Positions 37,401-50,577 of a stretch of 64,000 nt of DNA are shown here, piece by piece (the stretch's first letter is position 1; each line of letters opens with the position of its first letter). This DNA comes from Diprion similis. Lineage: Eukaryota > Arthropoda > Insecta > Hymenoptera > Diprionidae. The stretch is taken from contig NC_060115.1 of NCBI RefSeq assembly GCF_021155765.1, forward strand, positions 4,278,001 through 4,342,000. The letters are read 5' to 3'. The notes below the pieces were generated by a model, which was not told the origin of the DNA, searched no databases, and saw nothing but the letters and a program-made list of their open reading frames with translations. The position numbers and the translations under genes were made by a program.

Positions 37401-40400
37401 GTTCACACGTGCGTTTGTGAAATGGTATAATAATAATTCCCACGCTCATTAAAAAGTCATACCAATGATAATAAAATCAAGAATACACTATGTATATTAA
37501 ATACTACATTCGATATGAAAAATGTAATCGTAACCAAACTAAATGTGTGCAGATAAATGATTTTCACAAATCCCAAAACAATCAAATCCACTTATCGCGT
37601 GTACACCCGTTGATTAATTAATAATTACCAAAGGCTACAGGCTGCAAGATTTCGGATAAAAGATGTGGGCAGATGCCGAAAGGAGAAAAACGTAACGAAT
37701 CGGTAGTAACCGAATTACATATAAAAGGATTAGAAAAGTATACAGGAAGCGAGTGTACAGAAAAAAGATAAGGGGGGAAAGAATTAGTAGAAAAATAGAC
37801 ACTCAGCCATAAGAAAAAGGCTAATTGTAGGAAAGAAGAAAAGCACCGGTTTTCCGGTGCGAGCCACGTTCTTCCATTCTCTGCCCACCCTCTCCCCCCC
37901 TCGTCCCTACTCTCTCTCTTTCGTTCGCCATACGTCTTGCAAGTCCCACGCATTTTTCTTTTCCCTTCCCTCCTCTGAAAGCTTTCTGATCCACCTCCAG
38001 CTTCTGGGACGCGCAACCCCGACGGCGTCTTGCAGGAGTCGGCGGTTATGCACGTCCCTATGGCTACCCCTAAGTAGAGGGGGGGGGGGGAGATTCGCGT
38101 GAGTAGCCAGCTTGCGACGCGGTGAAACAGTAGCGGAGAGACAAGATGGCAGTGAAAATCAATGGATGGCCCGCTCTCTCAGTCATTGCTATGGTTACGT
38201 CCCTCGCTCGCAGAGCCCTCACGGTCCTCACAGTCCTCTTCGCTGACTCTGCTGAGCTTACAGGACCGCTACACCTCGGTCCCTGCTTGGTTTCGCCGCG
38301 TACCGCGCGGTTCTCCCGCTGAAACTTTTTGTGCACACAAAAGTTTGCCTTGCTTCCAACCTCCGATGTATACATAGATATATGTGTATATATATATACA
38401 AATCTATGAAATGTACAGCAGAGAAAACCGAGAGGAATTACAGTAGATGTATAGATTATGGACTCTTCTCTGTCACCTCTATAAATACATCGTTATCTGG
38501 AAATTTTTAAATCGTCACGCCATTCGTTGAATTGAAAATTGAACGAACAGCTTATCGGTTCGATTAAGTCATTGAAATTCTGTTTTCATTAAGGCAATCG
38601 GATGTACGGTCTCGAGACGAGTATACTGTAATACGATAAAGAACGAAACGTATGTGTGGTACCTATGGTAGGAATTATTGCCATATTTAACGATGTATGT
38701 TTTGTTTTTTATGCAGGCGGTTTGGGGTACAAGGCGTACCCGGGGCACGACGGGCTCGCCGAAAAGAGGAAGCAGCGTCGGATACGAACGACCTTCACCT
38801 CGGCTCAGCTCAAGGAACTTGAACGAGCATTCCAGGAGACTCATTATCCGGACATCTACACGCGGGAAGAAATCGCGATGAAGATAGATTTGACGGAAGC
38901 CAGGGTACAGGTAAGAGGAAAAATGATGAGAAGGCGCGCGAGAGACAGCGAGAGAGAGAGAGAGATAGTTGTTAACTAATTTCTGTTTCTTGTAAAAGTG
39001 AAGTGCGCTACAACTGATATTGATATAGATATAAGCAGCTCTTGTACAGATACAGTTTTGTTTTTCTGTGTTATGTTGTTAACGATTATTTTGGAAAAGC
39101 TTTATAGTCATACACTGCAGCGATAGTGTGTCAGAAGCGTTGAACAGTTTAATCCGTCAAGTCGGGACGCGAAGTGCCCATGAGGACGAAAACGGGATGT
39201 AGTAATGCAATTACCAACGGCCACTCACCTCCCTTTAACCAAAAGGGAACGTGAGCGATAGGATGCGATGCGATACTGGGTTGAGGAAGGAAGCGAGCTA
39301 CGGGAAAATAATTACTCCTCATTCCTATATCTTAAAAGTAGTAGATCAACTTTTCTTCCCTCTGCATCGATATCTTATTTTAACATGCTAATCGCAAGTA
39401 TCAACATTATACCCTTTCGTATGAAAAACAAAGAAAAATAAACCAAAGAAACTTTAATTCCAATTATTCATCACTTAACATAACATTCTTGTTGAAATTG
39501 GATCAGTTTTTAGTCAAGTGAATCCGTTATCATCTCGTTCAATGACCTATGAAAATTCTATGAGTAAGTTCAGCCAACGGTTGCATTGCGCCTAAATGAT
39601 GCAGAGCTCTGATGAGCTAAGTTTAGCATGGCGGGTATATTCGATCCACTGTCATTCAATCGCATTATCGTAATTGTTGCCCGCACGTTTCTCGGTTCTT
39701 GAATGTCGCCTGGTATCTCGTCTGACGCTTTCGTATCAGCTTGTACATAGCTCATTATCGCGTCAATCAACCTTCGACGAGTCTACACCTGCATTCCAGT
39801 TGAAAATGAGGATAAAACGAGACTTCGATCTATCCACACGAGGACAACTCATCTTCAGTGTCCATCTATCCATCTATCCATGAATCTATCCGTCATCAAG
39901 ATGCCGGTTCGAATTCTCTCAATCGTGGAGTGAAAACGATAATTGTAACCGATGCTCCGAGAAGATTAGGGCAAGTAGTAGTTATACGTGACCAGCTCGT
40001 AGACTATTCTAATTAATTAAGCTCCATAATTAACCCTGAAATAACAATCAATTTTACAGTAGTTTGCGGTGCGGAGAAACCGCCCACCGACCGCGAAGGT
40101 AGGCCTCGAGTTATCCTTTGTTGGCGAGAATTTCCTAGGTGAGGATGAGGTGAGCCAAGCCTCGTCTGGGTAGGGTTCGGTTCGTTTCACGTCAGTTTGG
40201 CTCAGTCGGAGAGCCGAGTTTCGGCTTGGGGTTTCGCATTGGCTTTGGCTTTGGGTTTCGCTTCGCTCTGGGACTCCCCCGTTTCCTCCTCATCGGTTCC
40301 AGCTCCTCTTCTCGTTGGCTCGATTCAATCCTGCACCTCCGCACGCTGGCCCGTTTACTCGATAAATTTTTCCGCCATTCCTCGGCCCTCCACCCTCCTC

Positions 40401-43400
40401 GTATTATTCGGCTCTTCATCCTCGCACTTTTCCCCTCTTTTTACCTCGCCAACACCAAGTTTCCTCGGTCTGCCATCATCGGCTCCTGCAGCACCAAAAT
40501 CTGAAACCCCTTAGTTTTGCGAAATTTAAATTGAAAAGGAAAAAAAAAAAAAAATGTACCACCCTCGACTAAATTCAACCATTCATCGACGCGATCAGCT
40601 CCTCATCTTTGCATGCGAAATGTGGATCTACACTGGTAGAAAAATTGAATTAAACATAATGTCCCAGCAGATCTATTTTATGTTTGTCGTATTTATTACG
40701 TTTCTGTTAGTAAATATAACGCATAAATTTTACGTAAGTTTCTTTTTCACTTAGAGTAATACATTGAAAAATTGTTAAATCAATCCAAAAATTTTAGTCA
40801 ACCTGCTGGGACATTTTTTTCTAATCGTATAAAGTTTATAGCATGAATCCGAATCAATGTGCGCAATATATTTTCCATTCAGCACCCCGGGATGTAAATG
40901 TCCCGTGATGGGAACGCGTTAATGGATCATACAGTATATTATAATTCTTGTGAACAGCATTCGACTGACGGGTGATTCAGAACTCTGCATGCAGGCCCAT
41001 CGCAAGAGATGAGAGAAAATCCGTACCTACCCCGCGGTATGCTTCGAATTGCACACGCGGCGGGGCGGGGGGGGGGGGGGGGGGGGGCAGCTTAGAATTG
41101 ACGTAGTAGTTGGGACACGAAACAAACCCCTGTGCAACAGCCACGATGTCACGGTATACGACTTTCGGTCTCTCCGTGGGGAGAAACCAACCCCAAGTCC
41201 CCCTGTTCCCCTCGAGAGACAATTGCTCACTTGTATGCCCCACGATGACTGCAGTATCGTATGTGTGCACCTCGTCTAATTAGCTGATTACACACATCCA
41301 TATAGTGAAGATATTCAACAGCATAGCTGCAGCGAAGGTTGACGGAGATCGAGGTTCTTTATAGCTTAATTGATTTACGTCGAACAAGTTTAAGTCGATT
41401 ATTGATCGGAGATAAAGATTTTTTTCCTTTAACTTTACAAGGTCCTTTAGAGTACCTTTAAGATAGGTATGAAGCTTGTCGATCGACAGATACCTATGCT
41501 CGATATTTTTATCCATTATTCTTATTTTCACTCTATATTCGTGCGGTAATTAGTTATGAGTTGTGTAACGTTGCCCTTAAGTGAGCTGTCGAGTGTTTCG
41601 GGGATAGAAGGTGCAAGTTTATTTCACGCGGGGACCGAGACGGTGGTGGTGGTGGTGGTGGTGGTGGTGGAGGGTCATGGGTTGAGGGAGCCGAGGATGG
41701 TGGGCTGATACACAGGGGGGCCATGCAGAAGCGTACCCTGGTAATTGCCGGAGCTATGTAGATCCACTTACAGTGATTAAAAACTGTCCTGCTGAGTATC
41801 ATTTCGACCAGCACCAGTTCCCAGACCCAACCCACCAACCATCACAAGCAAACCCAGCAGCAACAGCCGGAAGGGTCCTAGGAAACGGTTCTTCTCATTC
41901 AACCAGGAACGGCGATTCAGAAACATCCGCTTATTCCTCTATCCATCGCTTTTCCATCAGATTCAACTTAATTTCTTCAGCTATCTTAATCGCGATTATC
42001 GTTGAGTCAGAAATTGCAGTTACTACACGTTTTCCTGTTCTTTTCATTGTTCTCAAAAAAGGAGGAAGAAAAAAAAATGTACTGAGGTGAGTGTACCAGT
42101 TATTGACACGCTTAGACCCAATTATTCACCCTTTTATCTTCCAAAACTATAACTATTGAGGGCACTAATTTTGAATTTCTTGATGACTTAATCCAACTGC
42201 TTGAGAGTTAGACACTGAAATAGCTATTTATGTGGCATGCCCGTAAAGCGCCTATTTTTTTGGCAAGGATAAAGATTTCAGGATGAGCTGAAGGCGAGCC
42301 GGAAGCGAGTTCTGAAATTATCCGAGCCAAAATACGGTTTACGGGCATGCCACATACAATATTTTTTACGGTATGGGCATTGAAAAGCAAAATGAAGAGT
42401 GAGGTTATGTCGCGATCTGTTCGACGAAGCTACTTTATTCGGCAGTTTGGGATGCGCACTTCGAACTGCGCATCAAAACTGCGGAATAAAGACTTTATTC
42501 CGCAACTTTGTTCGCTGCCGTATAAAGCGTCACTTTACGGAACGTAAACTGTCACAAAAAGTGAACTTTTCAATGCCCATGCCGTAAAAATTTATTTTTT
42601 GGTAAAATTGAAAATAAGGATCAAACAGATCCCATAAAAAAGGTCAATAATGGGACAGGATCAATGACTGGTACACTTACCTTAGTCAAGATTCCAGAAT
42701 TGTATCATCTCAAAAATCTCGGAATTCACGAAATAATCACCCGAATAAAATCGCGTGTGTATGTATACCTATGCGAATCGCTTCACGCAATGTATCGCAC
42801 AGCACCCATACAATATACATATATACGTTTGGCCTCGTAATTGGGCGAGGAGAAGGCGTTAAACGGGGTAATTTTCTCACGTGAACATAAACTACGTCAC
42901 AGTGCGTATATAATATACCAACCGTGCTACTGTATGAAAATTTATTATTTCGGACAGGTAAATTCGTCTTGCCCACCTCTCGCGAACCACTTCCGCGAAG
43001 TGTTAACGTAGATTAATGCAGAATCGTGTAACTCTTCTAAATAATACCTCCGCGGCTATACCGTGCCGTGGGGTGTTAATTAAGATTCCAGGGTTGCGTG
43101 GCTGGTAATAATTGGCGCGTTCCCAATTACCCGAAATTTCTTGATTTTTAGTTCACCAGCTCCTGTAGGCAACCGTATACATATACATATATACATATGC
43201 TCGTGTACCTATACAGGGTTAAATGAAACAAATTTCAAGTCTGCCGTGCATGCGCTAACCGTGACGGTAAACGCAATCACGGCGTGATCTGTGATCAACA
43301 TTTTGGATGGTTGTAAAGTAAAAATAAAAATTAAAAATACGTAAAAGTAGAGACAGAAACTGGGAAAATCAGTGACATGCTGTCGCGTACGAAAGGGTCA

Positions 43401-45393
43401 AACCTGTAATCAACGAACACGTGTATCTGTGCAATCGAGAGAAAACAGGTAGATCAGAGTGGAATTGGTATATACGTAAAATACTCACCGCCATCCCACG
43501 CTTCGACGAATCAACGTCATTCGATTAATGAGACATGTTACAGACTTTTCCACACGCCGCGCGTTGAGCAAAGGAAATAGTTGTGATAAAAAAAAAGATA
43601 TGTTAAATTAATGATTTTATCGTCGTGTTCCGCTATCGCATATTGGAAGCTGTATCGAAATTCCAGCTTCAGCCTCGGACTTTGCCGCGATGAGGTGCGC
43701 AGATGTCCCGGTGTTTGCTTTGTTCATCGGAACAAGGGTCGGCGTTGAGCGTCACCCCAAATAAAGCAGCGATTAAATATTTATCCTTGGCAAGGACATC
43801 TGTCATCCCCCTTCCCTCCCGAGTCCTGGTCTTGTTACATTTTATTTAACCAAGTATTTGTTTAACATTAACACCCGAACAGTCCCAATCCCCGGCAGCG
43901 TGAATACACACACACGTGCCGTTGATACACTGTGGACCTTATAGTGTGCAGACCACTGGCTATGCAAACATACGCATATGTCAACCCTGAGTCGATTTTG
44001 GGTCTTAGTTCAGGTAGCAGGTAGATAAACAAATTTACCATCATGCCGGGTATTTAGTAAGTGTATATATATATATATATATATATAATGTACACTGTAA
44101 ACTGTGTCAAAGTGATTAAATGGGTGTAAAGAATGGGGGAAGAAACGTAAAAACAGGTGAAACGCTACAATAATGTTCAAAAAATTTTTCACCCTTTACT
44201 ATACAATCGCACCATCCGTGTAACACGTTCCATTTTCAACCAGTACTGATTATGGAACAAAGCCGCGTTCGGACGGGGAATTGCTCGAGGTTCGGGGAGC
44301 TGCAAGAGTTGATAAAAATCTAATAGCAGTGTTTGTCGTCCGGAAAAGGCAATCACGTTCATCATGCTGCTCGCCCCCCTCCCCCCACACCTCCTCGTTC
44401 GGCATCATCCCCTCCGCGAGAGCGGCAGGACCACCTTTCGACAGGTTTGCCGGGGGTGGCTTGGAGCCGAGTAGGTAGTAGGTAGTAGGTACCTATGTAT
44501 GTACATGGAACACTCCGTGTTCTGTATGTGCGAGGCCTTCGGGGGTGGAATTGAGGGGAGTAAAACCCCGTTACGCCTGGTCAGACAAACGGGAAAGCAA
44601 ACAAATCCGCTACTTTAACATGCAGGTCACCGCCGTTTCGTTTGTTTTATTTGTTATACATATACTACACTATATTTTATTTGCCAAATAGAGCCAATTA
44701 CGAGGTTGCATGTGTGTGTGTGGAGGGGGCGGGAGAGGGTGTAGGAACAAACCGGAGAGAATCGTGGCACCCGTGACGAACACAATCAGTGGAAGTCGTT
44801 TTTTGCACGCATTTTATTTCCATAAATTTTCTATCCTGTTGCAACATCGACATGGTTGTCGTTGTTTTTTTTTTCACACTTTCGTTGGGAGTTTAGCGAA
44901 CGACTCGCATAACTCTTTGTCTCGTTCAACATGATCTTCTCGTTACTGAATTTCCGTGAAATATTGGTGCTTCCAGGTTTGGTTCCAGAACAGACGTGCC
45001 AAGTTTCGGAAACAGGAACGTCTCGCTCAGCAGAAATCAACCGGGCAAGGTGGAGTCGGGGGTGACAGCGGCGCCTCGAGCCCAGTGGCAGGAAGTGTCA
45101 AGACTGAGGGACGCTCCCCAAGGAGCCCGGCAACTCCGCCAGTAAATTCAAACAGCGTCCACTCAACCGCAGAGGTTAAACCGATCTCGAATTCGAATTT
45201 GGGAAATTCGAAACACTCGAACGATGGAACTGGAAATTTGCAGTCCTCGCCGATCGTCCGTAGCGGAGGCGGAGGCGGTGGCGGGGGCGGGGGTGGCGGG
45301 GGCTGGGGATCATGCAGCCCGAGGCCGTTCTCCGCAGCCCTGCCACCCTACCTCCTAGATCCACTGCCTCTAAAAACTGCAAATCTTTACTAA
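34454..45393 (+). CDS. Phox2: Phox2/PHDP paired-like homeobox transcription factor
   Basis: Q50 paired-like homeodomain transcription factor; vertebrate PHOX2A/B specify autonomic and visceral neurons, and the Drosophila relative is PHDP. Three exons: 34454-34808, 38717-38910, 44977-45393; 966 nt, 321 aa, phases consistent (G/GC split codon, then a clean cut). The homeodomain spans about residues 138-197: [40 protein letters not shown], then [18 protein letters not shown], with the second intron falling after homeodomain position 46, the usual site in paired-class genes. Gln is at position 50. The N-terminus MDYSYLN plus GDLSSCSQ matches the PHOX2B start (MEYSYLN, DFSSCSQ), which sets it apart from other paired-like genes. 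Low-complexity tracts: Ala-rich near the N-terminus, Gly/His-rich ([16 protein letters not shown]) before the homeodomain, and 13 consecutive Gly at about 280-292. No paired domain or OAR motif seen. The ATG is chosen by this homology. Confidence 0.94.
34809..38716 (+). other. Phox2 intron 1 (3.9 kb)
   Basis: No nested gene recognised. It begins GTGAGT and ends ATGCAG. The stretch 37.8-38.4 kb is C/T- and GC-rich and makes frames on both strands (37618-38016, 37857-38102, 38070-38377) without motifs; such a patch could be regulatory. Confidence 0.55.
41067..41087 (+). repeat. Poly(G) homopolymer, 21 bases
   Basis: Uninterrupted G run following CGGGGC in Phox2 intron 2. Run length may be an assembly estimate. 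Confidence 0.8.
41642..41670 (+). repeat. (GGT)n microsatellite
   Basis: About nine GGT/GTG units in Phox2 intron 2. Confidence 0.9.
42081..42686. mobile_element. Composite MITE-like element with outer TIRs and two internal hairpins
   Basis: Outer ends are inverted: 42081 ACTGAGGTGAGTGTACCAGT, then TATTGA, matches the reverse complement of the sequence ending at 42686 (ACTAAGGTAAGTGTACCAGT, then CATTGA). Inside are two adjacent palindromes. The first is 42230-42355, with arms ATGTGGCATGCCCGTAAA and its exact inverse. The second is 42363-42590, bounded by TTTTTACGG.ATGGGCATTG, then AAAAG, and its near inverse. The second contains smaller nested inverted motifs (GATGCGCA...TGCGCATC at about 42449-42472 and AACTGCGGAATAAAG against CTTTATTCNGCAGTT). 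No transposase frame; a non-autonomous DNA transposon is inferred. Confidence 0.7.
44062..44087. repeat. (TA)n microsatellite
   Basis: About 13 TA dinucleotides in Phox2 intron 2. Confidence 0.9.
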
Positions 45394-48063
45394 TCCAAGA
45401 TCGACCGGCGAGGTGACATCCTAACGGTTTTTGTAAATAGATGTAACATGGTGGACTCCAGGACGAAGGATCAGAGACGGTTGTCAGGGATGGACATGTA
45501 GCTAACTAATAAGTTTCATCGAGAGAAGTCTCGTCCTGAACGACGATGATTGCCTGAATATTTCACTCAGATATTCACGATCCTTTATTCGCATGAAAAA
45601 CTAATCTTATTCAATCACACTATCCGATCCTCATTTTGTGTTGCTGCATGACATACAGGTTCGAAATAGATTGCGCAGAAGTTGCGACGCTCCATTGAGC
45701 AACTCGGAGATGTGCTCTTGGTAACTATTGTCACCGATTAAAGCCACGAAATGAACCTGCGGTGTTCTCTCTTACTTTGTGAAAACTTGACCCCGAACTC
45801 CATTTATTGCTCTGAAAAGCAACGCTCGACTTACCCTCTCTGGGGTCAGGCTACGCCACCACGTGGCTTATTTCACTTTTCGATTCTCTCTCTCCCTCCC
45901 TAGTTCAATCGCTTGAGTGAACAGTACCCTGACGGTTTAACCGCATAACACAACACAGATCTGCAGCAGACTCCATAAAGCCGTTATTCCCCTAAACCCA
46001 GACCCACACTTCGGTCTATAGTTTATATTTCCAGAGCCTGAGCATTGATCGCTTGAGAAGCCGGCTCTAGACCTACTGTTAAAACATGTTTCATTGGGGA
46101 GGGGGGTGTCGATTCCTTTACATCACTCTTGTACTCGCGGGCGATGGTTGATCTTTCAATCTTCAAATTATGCGTTCGAATGTTCATCCGAATTATTTCG
46201 ACATTATATCTTTGAGCGAAAAATTTCCTTCCAGCCAATTGTTAAGGCTAACAATAATGAGCCGTCCATCGGTCGATCAGCTGATCACGCGATTCAGCTG
46301 CGGTTGTAGATCGTTAAATTAATTTCAACGTTTGTTTCACACTTTTCGCGGTCTTACGTCTTTTGGAATACAGTAAACGTGCACGATTATAGTGACTTGT
46401 GGTTTCCAACTCCGCGTGCAATCCGTACACAACTTAGATTGTATGTATGTGTAATACTCGGTTCCTTGCAGGTAACTTTGTTAATACTCCTAAGCGTGTA
46501 TATGTGTAATATATATGTAGTGTTCGAATGAAAATAAATCGCTCAAAGTTACCGTGTATCCCTACCGCAGTAATTGGACCGGGTTTTGTAAAACCGAGTC
46601 AGTCTTCGTTATTTATATTTATAGATGCGATAATACCTTCCTTCCAAATCAAAATCGATACCGAGACCAAATCCCAGTTATGTATTCGAAAGGTAGATCT
46701 TTCGTCGATAAGAATCGATATTCTCAACGACTTTACCAATAGTTGCAGAAAATTGGAATGATCTTTAATCGTCATTACGGTAATTAGTTAACGCGCCAAT
46801 CTATAATACGTATACATATAGTATCCCAGGGTAATCAGTGACACGCGTGAAGATAGGCATGGAAAAATCTCTATGTAGAAGCCGTAACGATCAGTACTTG
46901 ATCTGGCAACCGACTCTGAACAATCCCGCAGATAATTCCGTAATAAATTATTGTTAAGAGTAAATATTACTATATCATTATGTGTGACTGGAACTTGTAC
47001 AGTTGTTGCTATAAATATATAAAATTAGTGTTTTACACCACATCCAAATTAATTACTTACCTTGTCTCAATCTATCAAGTCGCACAGACAACCGTGAGTT
47101 CCTCTTACTTGTATTATCGATTATTCTAATAACTTGTGTATTTTTTTAGGTTCTCAGTGTCGTCGAAAATGTATAACATTTAGAAGACAGACTGAGTAAT
47201 TTCGCATTCGGAGAGACGATGAATTCTTTTTATGTGTGCCCTAATTTGTGTTCTCTTTGTTTCGTCGGAGTAGCTGAAATTCAGGTAAATTTCGTTTAAG
47301 TTTATTATTTATTCATATTTTCACACTGGATTGTCGTAAGGTTGAATGTTGAAAAAAGTCTGTTGAAAGTTTTTTTTTCTTTCCTGTTTAATAGCGAGCG
47401 AGTATTAAAAATCTTTTTGAAAAAAAACGATGGATAGTATATAGCAAAAATTACATATACAAATACGTATCTGTATACACGTAGAAAAGGGAAATTTTAA
47501 TAACATTTTCTTTCTGTTTTTCTGTTTAAATGAAATTTGAAAAAAATATCCGTAACAGGTGAAACAAAACTCGTTATGTCCTACCTCACAACATTTCAAT
47601 TCATCTCCCCCTCCCTAAAAAAAACAACAACAACAACAACAACAACAAAGTGCGGAACATATATAATGTACGGTAGCTTCGAAGAATATAAAAAAATTGA
47701 AAACAAAAGCAAACCATACTAAATAGATTATAACGATATTTGATGACCAAAGCAGAATGAACAACGGAATGTCGGTGCAGCTTTATCGTTAAAAAAAGAT
47801 TTACACGTCATCTTTGCAGCTGATATTGCAGAATTACAATAGTTATATATGTATACGAGATGAGAATATTATATATATTTATATATATATATATATATGA
47901 CGTGCGTATATAATGACGTATGTATTAATGATTTCAAAAAATATTTATTTAAAATAATATTTCTCCCTAAGTCGAAATTACATAATAAATATATACGTCG
48001 CGACGAATTATACACGTGTTTAGGTAGGTATGTATATAGCGATACAGAAAGTGTTATTATGTG

Positions 48064-48073
<10 letters not shown>

Positions 48074-48097
<24 letters not shown>

Positions 48098-48121
48098 TTA
48101 TTTATATATATATATATATAT
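48074..48121. repeat. (TA)n microsatellite
   Basis: Two TA tracts joined by TTTATTTA, in the presumed 3' region of the muscle LIM gene. Confidence 0.9.
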
Positions 48122-48199
48122 TATTGATGTGTGTATGAATTGTTGTACTTGCAGAATTTGTGTCTATAAATTCGCATACTAATAATATAATGATGGTGG

Positions 48200-48262
48200 T
48201 AGTAGTAATAATAATAATAATAATAACAACAATAGTAATAATAATAATAATAATAGTAATAA
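48200..48262. repeat. Imperfect (AAT)n microsatellite
   Basis: AAT/ATA repeats interrupted by AACAACAATAG; shortly before it lies a GGTGGTAGTAGT stretch. Confidence 0.9.
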
Positions 48263-48737
48263 CGACAACGGTAAAATATCGTTCAAGTAACTGTGATGTG
48301 CATACATATTTTCGAATCTCGTAGTAGTAGTGCGGTGAAAAAAAAGTAACGACACAAAGCAAAAGTGTAAAAAAAAAAAACAAAAAGAAAGAAGAAATGG
48401 AAAGATAATACGTAACGTTAATTATTCAATATAGTTGCGTTCGCCATCAGTGTCCAGCTGGTCGTTCGTGCGTATATCCATGCGTATTATACATATACAT
48501 ATATATAGGATACATTTCAACGATTACCATTATTATTGTTATTATGTTATAATTATCATTATTAGTTTCGCCCCTGCTTATTATTTCTTAACTCAATTGG
48601 CAGGTATTTGTTTAATCTTATTCGTCGACCTCCGTCGCCATTGTCAGCATATACTTAGCTTTCGTCCTCATATATTGAGGTATACAGTTCTTCCGTTTCG
48701 AATTAGAGCCAAGCAAGCAATCCGCGATATCTTGGAC

Positions 48738-50541
48738 CTAGGCCATGGAGAGAGTACCGGCACCCATACCGAAGCCGACACCCTTAGGACCGAAGTTTCT
48801 TCCGTAGCAACTGCGGCAGTAGATATCGCCGTCAGGTCCGTCGTTGAGGTTCGTCGAGTCGAGGGAACGACGGCAATCCGCACAGCTGAAGCAACGCTTA
48901 TGCCAGACCCTGTTCTTAGAGATCATTTGTTCAGCGGCATAAACGGAGTATCCGCAGCGCGAGCATCCGTTTCCGTCGGTTCGCTTTTGACCAACCTTCG
49001 GGTTTGAGTCGATGCTGAAATTGTTGTTTTTTGTTTTCAATTGATTTCGATTTTTTTCTGTTTTTTTTTTTTTTTTTTTATCGTTTGTTATTTAGTATTC
49101 ACAGATTAGGTTCAAGCAGCCCCTTCATATTTACGAAATTATTGACTACTTACTAAGACGGTGCGTGATCACCGTTCGTTGACACGAGAGTCGGAGTGTG
49201 TCCAAATCCAAATCCTTTCGGGCCAAACAGTTTGCCGTAGCAGGAACGGCAGTGGATTTCCTTGTCGGGACCGTCGCACGCCAGCATCGAGTCCAACGGT
49301 CGGTGGCATTCGGCGCAGTTGAAACACTTCTTATGCCACATCGTGCCCTTGGCCAGCTGTTGTTCAGCCGCGAAAACCATCCCGCCGCAACGCGGGCAGC
49401 CCTGACCTGGGGGTGCCTTGATCGAGGTAGTGTCTGGGTTGTAGAACGGACGGCTGGAGGAGATCTCGTCCTCGCTGTAAGGGGTAAATGGTCAGCATTA
49501 ACATTCGAGGATTTCTTCGGCTATAGATTTATCGTGTATATATATATACTCGGTAACTCACGTGAGACCGTCGGTCTGGAGGAAACCAGAGCCGCACGCG
49601 AAGCCGTAACCGTGTGGTCCCCATTTCTTGCCGTAGCAAGTCTTGCAGTAAATGTCTTTGTCTGGACCGTCGCAGGCGATGATGGAGTCGAGGGTCTTGC
49701 TGCAGTCGTGACACTTGAAACACTTTCTGTGCCATTCGCTGCCCTTGGCTAGTACCTGCTCGGCGGCAAATACCACGCCTCCGCAACGTGGGCAACCTTT
49801 GCCAGGTGGCGCCTTGATGATGGCCGTATCGATCACGGTCGTACGGGGAGCGGCGTCACTGTATGTCACAAAATTCTTCATTGTAGACATGAGTTTACAG
49901 TGCGTAACGCGAACGTTGATGTTAATACTGTATCATTTCATGTTCACGGTTCAACTTTGAACACTGGATGAAAACATTGAGGGAGCCAAGAACGAACGAT
50001 CGGTTTATCTACACGGAAAATTTTACACCACGACGTCATTCTCGCACTTCATCGTGCGAGAATGAAGTAGCGATGATGTATCGTATCTTCGGAATATCTA
50101 GTAACGTGACGCGATCTGAAGGGGAAAACAAAATGAAAATGCAGAAATCCAATGACCGGCGAGAAAGTGACGAAGGTATAACGATTCAAGGTATGTGGAT
50201 TGGTTTTTATATGAGAAAAGACAATGTATAACAGATTCTGTGTAAATCGTGACGTAGAGATGACGAGGTAGGTATGTATGTACACGTGAGGTCAATTGGC
50301 AGTATTAGCGACAGCGGCAACAAAGCGTTAGAGAGCAGAGGCACGAGGGAAGATTAAGATCTGAAGTTGAGGCGTACCCCTCGTCTTCGATATCGCACTG
50401 CAGGCCTAGCCAAACTACTCCAGCGTGACCGATACCGCGCGGTCCAAATTTCTTCGGATAGCAAGCTGTTAAGCAGATATAAGCGCATCATATATAGTCA
50501 GTGTATAAAAGCTGAGGGAGGTGGATTTTTCTGTTGATTTC

Positions 50542-50577
<36 letters not shown>

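Larger units (their letters stand above)
38911..44976 (+). other. Phox2 intron 2 (6.1 kb)
   Basis: No nested gene recognised. It begins GTAAGA and ends TTCCAG. It holds a composite hairpin element at 42081-42686, a 21-base G run (41067-41087), a (GGT)n array (41642-41670) and a (TA)n array near 44062-44087. Frames such as 40197-40514 and 41773-42090 are unsupported. Confidence 0.55.
45394..48737. other. Convergent 3' flanks of Phox2 (+) and the muscle LIM gene (-)
   Basis: No gene recognised. It should hold both 3' UTRs. Simple repeats are dense: (CAA)n at 47624-47648, (TA)n at 47873-47898 and 48074-48121, and (AAT)n with interruptions at 48200-48262. The plus frame 48435-49007 is antisense to the last LIM exon. 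Confidence 0.5.

Noticed and set aside
48435-49007. 190-codon plus-strand frame
   Set aside because: Largely antisense to the LIM5 exon of the muscle LIM gene; the minus strand has clear LIM motifs and splice sites.
49198-49752. 184-codon plus-strand frame
   Set aside because: Antisense shadow of the LIM3 and LIM4 exons.
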